Part shown: positions 1-5,437 of the stretch, piece after piece
How the letters are laid out: every line of letters starts with the position of its first letter
Numbering within the stretch: position 1 is the first letter of the stretch
Source of the DNA: an uncultured Atopobium sp.
Lineage (GTDB): Bacteria; Actinomycetota; Coriobacteriia; Coriobacteriales; Atopobiaceae
NCBI GenBank assembly: GCA_946647055.1
Contig: CAMPCT010000085.1
Location: forward strand, 1-8,256
DNA: 8,256 nucleotides
Reading direction: 5' to 3'
The notes under the pieces: generated by a model
What the model was told of the DNA's origin: nothing
Database searches by the model: none
Seen by the model: only the letters and a program-made list of their open reading frames with translations
Position numbers and translations under genes: made by a program

Positions 1-206
1 TCGCTCGATGCCTTGCTGGCGATGGTGCCCGTCAGCTTGGTGCCGTCGGCGTACGCCGTGACGCCCTCCAGCAGCTGCCCGCCCGAGGTGGCGGTGGCGT
101 CGCTCGTGTCCACGAACTCGGCGGTGCCGCTGCCCGTGGCGAACGGAATCTCGACGCTCGGGACGTTGGAGTAGGTGACGCCGTTGATTTTGACGTTCTG
201 TGCCAT
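1..206 (-). CDS. Phage tail fibre / baseplate protein, C-terminus cut by window edge
   Basis: Only the first 68 codons lie in the window. The protein starts MAQNVKINGVTYSNVPSVEI, then GSGTAEFVDTSDATATSG, and LLEGVTAYADGTKLTGTIAS. The DTSDATA-x-x-G-x-x-L-x-G-x-TAY-x-x-G-x-K-x-x-GT arrangement is a module found repeatedly in phage tail fibre and baseplate proteins of Gram-positive hosts, so a tail fibre or host-contact function is inferred. The start at ATG 206 is well supported: AAGGAG sits 7 nt upstream and overlaps the TAA of the preceding gene. The rest of the protein, including any receptor-binding domain, lies beyond base 1, so full length and function are unknown. Confidence 0.75.
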   Translation of the reverse strand, partial: MAQNVKINGVTYSNVPSVEIPFATGSGTAEFVDTSDATATSGGQLLEGVTAYADGTKLTGTIASKASS

Positions 207-213
207 TGCTTCG

Positions 214-220
214 CTCCTTT
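214..220 (-). promoter_or_regulatory. Ribosome binding site overlapping a stop codon
   Basis: AAAGGAG on the minus strand shares bases with the TAA at 219-221 of the 90-residue gene and stands 7 nt before the ATG at 206. It ties the start of the tail fibre gene to termination of its upstream neighbour. Confidence 0.75.
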
Positions 221-491
221 ACGAGACGGTCAGGACGCTGCCGTCCCACGTGATGAGTCCGTAGTTCGACGGAATGGGGTTGACCACGAAGTCGCCGCGC
301 ATGACCTTGCCGCTCGTGGCGAAGGTCTGCGTCTCCTGCGTCGGCGTGGCCTCGTACGCGCCCTCGTAGGGGATGCCGCCCGCGCCGCCCTGCTGGACGA
401 CGCGCACGCGGTCGCTCGGCTGGACGACGTTCACGCGGTGGTCGGGCACGACCACGCGCACGCGGCAGCCGCATGTGCACTGCACGGCCAT
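219..491 (-). CDS. Small phage tail protein with CTCGC motif
   Basis: A 90-residue protein of unknown exact role. It begins MAVQCTCGCRVRVVVPD and carries three cysteines at 5, 7 and 9. Residues about 43-80 contain YEGAYEATPTQETQTFATSG, then a segment ending PIPSNYGLITWDG. This TP-x-ET-QTFAT-G pattern followed by VVNPIPSNYG is common in short phage proteins encoded next to tail fibre genes, so a tail or baseplate part is likely. The start is chosen at ATG 491, the second of two adjacent ATG codons (494 and 491), because AAGGG lies 7 nt upstream of it. A GTG at 509 would add six residues but has no ribosome binding site. The first ATG overlaps the stop TGA of the upstream gene, so translation is coupled. 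A Zn-binding or disulphide role for the cysteines is possible but not shown. Confidence 0.7.
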   Translation of the reverse strand: MAVQCTCGCRVRVVVPDHRVNVVQPSDRVRVVQQGGAGGIPYEGAYEATPTQETQTFATSGKVMRGDFVVNPIPSNYGLITWDGSVLTVS

Positions 492-847
492 CATGCATCC
501 CTTGCCCACGAGTCATATACACGACACGTTCCCCACGCGATACGCGTCGCGAAACTCGTGTTGTCCTCGACAATAAGGTCCCAGTTATAGCTACCGACCG
601 GAATTGTCGCGGTCGTGTCGTCCGGAATGATTAGGCTGATGGTGCCGTCCTTGCCGAAACTTACGCGGTTGGAGATATCCAAATCGACGCGTCCACCCTG
701 GATACGGCACCATGCAGACCATCCCGTATGGTCAATCGGCTCCCCGTCCGTCGTCTCATGGACGAACGTAACGGAAAAGCTCACTTCTTGGACGAGTACG
801 AGGTCCGCATTGACTAGTCCTCTTGAACCAATGGTCACGGTAGGCAT
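491..847 (-). CDS. Small phage structural protein, Ig-like beta-sandwich (BppU-N-like)
   Basis: A 118-residue protein with no catalytic motif. The pattern is an all-beta domain: VSFSVTFVHE at 22-31, then PIDHTGWSAWCRIQ at 37-50, DGTISLIIPDD at 67-77, and PVGSYNWDLIVED at 83-95 with a closing strand RIAWGTCRVYD. The elements DGxPxDxTGW and LPVGxYxWDL recur in small proteins beside phage receptor-binding genes, including the N-terminal part of BppU-type baseplate proteins; this comparison is from memory. It starts at ATG 847 with GGGAGG about 4-5 nt upstream and follows the previous stop by 12 nt. Codon use stands out: 44 of 118 codons end in A or T by hand count, including AGA, CTA, GTA, TTG and ACA, against 5 of the first 40 in the RICIN gene. 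This suggests separate acquisition. Its job as baseplate adaptor is inferred from position. Confidence 0.75.
   Translation of the reverse strand: MPTVTIGSRGLVNADLVLVQEVSFSVTFVHETTDGEPIDHTGWSAWCRIQGGRVDLDISNRVSFGKDGTISLIIPDDTTATIPVGSYNWDLIVEDNTSFATRIAWGTCRVYDSWARDA
498..503 (-). promoter_or_regulatory. Ribosome binding site for the 90-residue gene
   Basis: AAGGGA on the minus strand lies inside the end of the 118-residue gene. AAGGG spaces 8 nt (AAGGGA 7 nt) from the second ATG at 491 and shorter from the first at 494. It argues against the GTG at 509. Confidence 0.6.
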
Positions 848-859
848 AGAACCTCCCCT

Positions 860-1933
860 CTAATAACACCATGTGCAGGTTGTCCAATAGTTCACGCTCG
901 ACTGCGTGCCGCCCGAGTTCTGCAGGGTGACGACGCCCGTGGAGGCGTTGACGACCACGTACGACATGCTCTGCGGCGCGCCGTCCTTGGCCACGGGGTA
1001 GTACGTCGTGATGGACGGCCGGTACTCCTCGGGGATGGTGCACAGCGTCTTGGAGCCATAGGCGCCGGTCGGCGTGGTGTCGTTTCCGACCATGAGCATC
1101 GCCATGAAGCCGTTCGTGACGAACTGCGCCTGCGCCGACGTGCCCTGGGAGCTGATGTTGCCGAGGCTCGTGGCAAAGCCGAGGTTGCGAATGACCGTGT
1201 TGGTGTTCGGGTAGGTGCCCTTCGTGACTGAGCACGTCATGCCGCCGTCGGTCATGGTCAGAATCGAGGTTCCGCGAGAGCCGTTCGAAGTCAGGTCGAT
1301 GATCGAGCCCTTCGAGCCCATGACGGTGCCCGCGTTGATCCCGAGGTACCAGTCGTTGTCGTCCTCTGACGCCACGATGCCGGCGGTGCGCCAGTGCTTT
1401 AGCTCGATCGCCATGCCGTCGCCGTGGGTATCGTCCTTCCGGAACGTGGCTATCACGTCGGTGCCGTCACGGATGTCCAGCGAGTCGGTGTCAATCAGCA
1501 CGTTTCCGCCCTGAGTGGCGTCATGCTCGGTCTCGGTGATGTGGGCGCCCTCGGAGTCGTGCCAGAAGTGGGCCACGACGGTGTTTGCCGTCTCCTGGGC
1601 GCTCTCCGCGATGCCGCGGGTGAGGTCGCCCTCGCCCACCACTCCCGTTACGGTCGGCACGCGCACGGCGTTGCCGGCGGCCACGAGGGTCACCATGACG
1701 GTGTCGCCTTCCGAGACCGCGCAGGTGCACGGGAGCTCCACGCTCGTGCCCTCCTCGCCATCGGCGAGGGTCACGTCGTCCGAGAGGTGCACCGACACGG
1801 TGCCGGAGTCTGAGTCGCTCGTGGCCGTGCCATAGTAGGTTATCGTGTCGCCGTCCCTCTGGCGTGAAGGGCCGTCCTCTAGGCTGCTTGCGCCGGTGAT
1901 GACCTGCGCGAGGTCGTAGATGCTAGCCATCAC
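860..1933 (-). CDS. Tail-tip / receptor-binding-like protein with OB-like N-terminal domain
   Basis: A 357-residue structural protein. Residues 30-95 look like an OB-type tail domain: alternating strands (TITYYGTATSD, TVSVHLSDDVTL), CTC at 69-71, then GDTVMVTLVAAGNAVRVPTV leading to GVVGEGD. Residues 100-155 carry a linker known from many Gram-positive phage tail proteins: ANTVVAHFWHDSEGAHITET, then NVLIDTDSLDIRDGTDVIATF. The C-terminal third, about 245-357, is Gly/Ser/Thr-rich and beta-like and ends NYWTTCTWCY, a plausible trimeric head or receptor-binding tip (inference). The gene starts GTG at 1933 with ATG directly after at 1930; GGGAGA lies 6 nt upstream of the GTG. The GTG overlaps the hub stop by 4 nt. 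The order after the hub fits a receptor-binding or upper baseplate role. Which host structure it binds cannot be read from the sequence. Confidence 0.75.
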   Translation of the reverse strand: MMASIYDLAQVITGASSLEDGPSRQRDGDTITYYGTATSDSDSGTVSVHLSDDVTLADGEEGTSVELPCTCAVSEGDTVMVTLVAAGNAVRVPTVTGVVGEGDLTRGIAESAQETANTVVAHFWHDSEGAHITETEHDATQGGNVLIDTDSLDIRDGTDVIATFRKDDTHGDGMAIELKHWRTAGIVASEDDNDWYLGINAGTVMGSKGSIIDLTSNGSRGTSILTMTDGGMTCSVTKGTYPNTNTVIRNLGFATSLGNISSQGTSAQAQFVTNGFMAMLMVGNDTTPTGAYGSKTLCTIPEEYRPSITTYYPVAKDGAPQSMSYVVVNASTGVVTLQNSGGTQSSVNYWTTCTWCY

Positions 1934-3078
1934 TCATCATCTCCCGATGCCGTCTCCTTGAGGGTGAGCCGCATGTCCATGGAGCCGAGGTCCAGCTCCA
2001 CCGCCTTGACCAGGCACTTGCGCGTGCCACGGTACGCGGCCATGCCGTCAGGCACGACCAGGTTCACCACGTCACCCTCCCAGATGGGCAGGTACGTCGT
2101 CGTGAGCTGCCACTCCACGAGCTCCTTGGAGTTCTTGTTGAGCAGCTCCTTGGCAAGCTTGTCGGCCTGTGCCTTCGTGGCGGGCTTCATCTCCGAGACC
2201 GTCTCGAACTTGGTCTTTGTCCAGCCACGAATCGACTGGCTCATGTGGGCCTTCGCCGAGACGTTGGCCCAGCCGTTTATCTCCTTCTGCACGGAGTCGG
2301 TGCGGTAGCCCTGCTTCTTGCTCGAGTCGGTCACCTTGACCTGCTCGGTGTAGCGGTACGTCACGGCCGCCACGGACACCATCTCGTGCCAGTCGGTCGT
2401 GAGCGTGAGGTCGTCGTGCGCGATGCCGCGCGGGTCCGAGAGGTCGATCGTGAGCGACGCGGCCTTGGACGCCGGGGAGACATACCTCGCAAGCGTCACC
2501 TGGCCCATGGGGTCCACGTCCACGCGGTTGCCGGACATCTCGCACAGGTCGAAGATGCGCGCAAGCACGGAGCTGCCGGACTCGAGCACGAGCGGCTGCG
2601 AGAGTTTGTACGCCTTCGTTCCGAGGTCCACGCACGCAACCTTGCCGCCGCCCGCGTTGCGCACGAGCGTCTTCATGGCCGACACCGCGCTCGCGCCCTT
2701 GGAGAGTGACCACGGGGCCACGCACAGCTCCTGCGAGAGGCCGTAGAGGACCGACTGCAGCGTGAGGTCGTACGTCCACTCGCCGTTGGCGCGCTTTGCG
2801 TCGTCCTTCGTCACTAGATAAGTGCCGAGAACGCGCGTGTGGCCGATGCTCGGCGCTTGACAAGTGAGCCTCACGTAGGCGCCGCGCCTGGTGTAGCCGC
2901 CGCCCACGACGGACAGCCTGCCGCTCGTGCGGGTGTCCGTGTAGTAGGCCGCCGACACCGACGAGCCCGAGAGGTCCACGCCCGAAATCTCGCCGTAGAC
3001 CTCATTGGGGTTCGATGGTGAGACCATCTGCGCCGTGACCACGAGCTCGCGCCTGAGGTCGCGCCAGTCGATAGCCAT
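1930..3078 (-). CDS. Baseplate hub / tail-associated protein (Gp27/Gp37-like)
   Basis: A 382-residue protein likely forming the hub that closes the tail tube below the Dit ring. It starts MAIDWRDLRRELVV. Residues 29-90 form a beta-rich segment (GEISGVDLSGSSVSAAYYTD), and 100-240 a second one with the domain-like stretch GSSVLARIFDLCEMSGNRVD at 168-187. The C-terminal part, 330-375, reads PIWEGDVVNLVVPDG followed by CLVKAVELDLGSMDMRLTL. This final strand set is typical of hub proteins, where a loading or 'defines a coordinate' domain ends the chain. No lysozyme, NlpC/P60 or M23 peptidase motif is visible, so it lacks the enzymatic tail seen in many Tal proteins. The ATG at 3078 comes 1 nt after the stop of the RICIN gene. 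Its Shine-Dalgarno is weak, so coupled translation is likely (inference). Family assignment rests on memory of sequence style and gene order. Confidence 0.75.
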   Translation of the reverse strand: MAIDWRDLRRELVVTAQMVSPSNPNEVYGEISGVDLSGSSVSAAYYTDTRTSGRLSVVGGGYTRRGAYVRLTCQAPSIGHTRVLGTYLVTKDDAKRANGEWTYDLTLQSVLYGLSQELCVAPWSLSKGASAVSAMKTLVRNAGGGKVACVDLGTKAYKLSQPLVLESGSSVLARIFDLCEMSGNRVDVDPMGQVTLARYVSPASKAASLTIDLSDPRGIAHDDLTLTTDWHEMVSVAAVTYRYTEQVKVTDSSKKQGYRTDSVQKEINGWANVSAKAHMSQSIRGWTKTKFETVSEMKPATKAQADKLAKELLNKNSKELVEWQLTTTYLPIWEGDVVNLVVPDGMAAYRGTRKCLVKAVELDLGSMDMRLTLKETASGDDE

Positions 3079-3079
3079 G

Positions 3080-5437
3080 TCACACCGTCTCTTCCGTGAC
3101 GCTTACCTCGACGGCCGCGTACTGCTTGTAGCGCGTGTACGACGCCGCCGTGACCGCCACCTGGCAGACCTCGCCGCGCGGGCTGCGGTACGTGACGTGC
3201 CGCCCCTCGTCGACGAGCGCCAGCAGGTCGTCGATGGTGGACTCGCTGTGGCCGAACAGGAGCACTCCCGAGACCTTGAACGAGCCCTTGGTCGTGCGCG
3301 CGTACGTGATGGCCTCACGAGCCCTCTTGTTGAGCACGTGGGCCTCGTGCACGGGCGTGAGCGACCTCTCGACGGCCAGCGGCTCCCCTATCTGGTGCTC
3401 GAGGTAGAACGAGCCGCCGTCCCAGTTGAACGCGTGGCACGGCCTGAGCCCGCCGATGATGCTGTCGAGCAGCACGTAGTAGGTGCCCCACACGTCACCC
3501 GTGTCGTCCGTGGCCGTGGTGTAGATGCCCACCGACTGGCCGAAGGCGTACGGGATGTCGAAGATCGTGTTGGTGCCGACCTGCCTGCCCTTGACGCCCT
3601 TGAGCCTGCCGCCCTCGTCGACCCACAGGCGCTCGGTGCCCAGGTGCTCGAGCGTGGCCACGATGTGCATGCGGTCCGCGCTGAGGGCCACCGTGGGCTC
3701 CGCGTGGCCATCGTAGTAGCCGTCGTCCCAGCCCGAGACGTGGTGCGCCGTGAGGTCTGCCGTGTAGGTCTCGCTCATGCGCCTGAGCACGTCGGTGCCG
3801 ATCTGGTACGTGACGGTCAGCGGCGTGCCCTCCGCGATGGGCTGCAGCTGCGAGTACGGTATGAGCACGCTGCCAGACTGGTCGAGCGACGAAAACGCCT
3901 GCTCTCCGCCCGTGAGGTACTCGAAGCCGGTCGTCGCGTTGGCCACGCTCGTGACGTACAGGTTGCAGCGGCCCGCGTCGTAGTCGCTGCCGTACTCGAG
4001 CCTGAGCCCCTCCGGGGACATGCCGGCCACGAGCAGGTCGAAGTCTGGCACGACGTAGAGCGTGAGAAAGCCCGACGCGTAGGGGCCCACGACGTCGACC
4101 GTGACCTCGTGCGGGTTGCCCGGGTCGCTCCACCAGTCCCAGTACGAGCTCTGGCCCACGCAGCGCACGTAGAACGTGTGCCGCACGGCCTTGGCGCCGC
4201 TTGGTAGCGTGGGCGCGATGCCGTCTGCCAGCCACACGCGCGTGCCGTCGTACGCGGCCGCAACGGGCTTCCAGTCCATCTCGTACTGGTAGAAGTTCCA
4301 CGTGTCGCTCTGAGAGAGAAACGCGCTCTGCCAGCGGTACTCGAAGTGGTTTGGGCCACCAGTGGCCCAGCCGTCAGTGCAGTCCCAGCAGGGGTAGACC
4401 GTGTCAGCCCACGCCATCATGGTCTGCGCGGGGGAATCGCCCACCGCGGCCGTCATGGAGACGTTCGCGGGCACGGGTATCGAGCCGCTGTTGAGGGTCG
4501 TCGGCATGAGCACCCATCGCTGAGAGTTGGTGCTCGCGCCGGTGTTCATCACCACGCGCGCGTCGCTCGTGGAGTCGCGCAGGTGGGAGTCGAGCACGTA
4601 CGTGGTCGGGTCGGTCGCAAGGTAGCAGCCGACCTCCACGACGGGGTACGCATTGCCGTCGATGGTCGTCTCGCCGACAGTCGTGATCTCCCACTTCTGG
4701 TTGTCGTAGCCAGACGACGTGGGCTGCTGCGTCACGAGCGCGCCGACTGCCGGCGTCGATGCCACGACGCCGAGTGCGTAGCCGGATGCCGCGTTCACGA
4801 TGGTCCAGCCGCCGCCGTCACGCTCACTGAGCCAGAACTTGTCACCGTTGGAGCCGTCGGCGTCACCGATGACGAGCCGGGCGCCGGACGACGCCGAGTT
4901 GGACTGAATCTGCGCGCACGTCGTGGTGTCGGTGACGCTCAGGAGCTCGTAGATGCCGCCAGAGACGAGGTCGGGCACCGGCCAGAAGGCCCAGTGCTGC
5001 GCCGTGGCCGACACGCCGCCCTTGTCGGCAAGCTGGATGTTCGAGCCCGCGGCGGTGCCGTTCGCGGCCGCAGACTTCGTGTCGTCGGTCTCCGCGTCGA
5101 GCCAGAAGGTGTCGAGCGTCTGGCCCTTGAACGTCGTGGTGAGCCCGGTCGAGTCGAGGAGCCATCCCTGGGCCCTCGAGCCGTTCGCGCTCCACTGCTG
5201 GACGTTGGCGCCGGCCTGCACCTTCGCGACGTCCACCGACTTGCCGCTGTGGCGGTTAACGAGGCGCGCGGTGCCGTCCTCGCGGTAGCTGAGGGTGAAC
5301 ACCTGCCCGTTCCAGCTGTCGTAGCTCCTGAGCAGGATGTTCGCGCCGTCCTTGGCGGAGTCTACGTCTACGGTCATGCACAGGCCGCTCTGCGAGTTCA
5401 CGACGAAGTAGTCGCCTGCAGCGGGGTTAGTGGCCAC
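3080..5437 (-). CDS. RICIN-domain tail protein with Dit-like C-terminus
   Basis: A 785-residue structural protein, likely at the distal tail. Residues 1-312 hold three RICIN-type beta-trefoil-like units (about 1-151, 158-252, 264-312), recognised by QxF/QxW marks: QVF at 45, QGW at 90, QHW at 147, QKW at 247, QRW at 306. Such units usually bind carbohydrate, so cell-wall glycan binding is inferred. Residues 320-450 are Trp- and Tyr-rich and look Ig/FN3-like, with a CWDC motif at 350-353. Residues 690-785 (SFKVSGVLLFGHSE, then HVTYRSPRGEVCQVAV, ending VEVSVTEETV) resemble the Dit/distal tail domain of Gram-positive siphophages. There is no signal peptide, as expected for a virion part. The GTG start at 5437 is chosen because GGAGGT lies 7 nt upstream. 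It overlaps the tape measure end by 11 nt and is followed after 1 nt by the hub gene, which supports the Dit position. It could instead be a more general minor tail protein. Confidence 0.8.
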   Translation of the reverse strand: MATNPAAGDYFVVNSQSGLCMTVDVDSAKDGANILLRSYDSWNGQVFTLSYREDGTARLVNRHSGKSVDVAKVQAGANVQQWSANGSRAQGWLLDSTGLTTTFKGQTLDTFWLDAETDDTKSAAANGTAAGSNIQLADKGGVSATAQHWAFWPVPDLVSGGIYELLSVTDTTTCAQIQSNSASSGARLVIGDADGSNGDKFWLSERDGGGWTIVNAASGYALGVVASTPAVGALVTQQPTSSGYDNQKWEITTVGETTIDGNAYPVVEVGCYLATDPTTYVLDSHLRDSTSDARVVMNTGASTNSQRWVLMPTTLNSGSIPVPANVSMTAAVGDSPAQTMMAWADTVYPCWDCTDGWATGGPNHFEYRWQSAFLSQSDTWNFYQYEMDWKPVAAAYDGTRVWLADGIAPTLPSGAKAVRHTFYVRCVGQSSYWDWWSDPGNPHEVTVDVVGPYASGFLTLYVVPDFDLLVAGMSPEGLRLEYGSDYDAGRCNLYVTSVANATTGFEYLTGGEQAFSSLDQSGSVLIPYSQLQPIAEGTPLTVTYQIGTDVLRRMSETYTADLTAHHVSGWDDGYYDGHAEPTVALSADRMHIVATLEHLGTERLWVDEGGRLKGVKGRQVGTNTIFDIPYAFGQSVGIYTTATDDTGDVWGTYYVLLDSIIGGLRPCHAFNWDGGSFYLEHQIGEPLAVERSLTPVHEAHVLNKRAREAITYARTTKGSFKVSGVLLFGHSESTIDDLLALVDEGRHVTYRSPRGEVCQVAVTAASYTRYKQYAAVEVSVTEETV

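Noticed and set aside
207..218. Possible promoter or terminator in the short gaps
   Set aside because: The 12-nt gaps at 207-218 and 848-859 hold only ribosome binding site sequence and no hairpin or promoter boxes.
495..509. GTG at 509 as start of the 90-residue gene
   Set aside because: No ribosome binding site precedes it, while AAGGG fits the ATG pair at 494/491.
3005..4207. A 400-codon open frame on the plus strand
   Set aside because: It lies opposite the Dit-like and hub genes, with Arg/Val-rich composition and no recognisable domain; a shadow frame.
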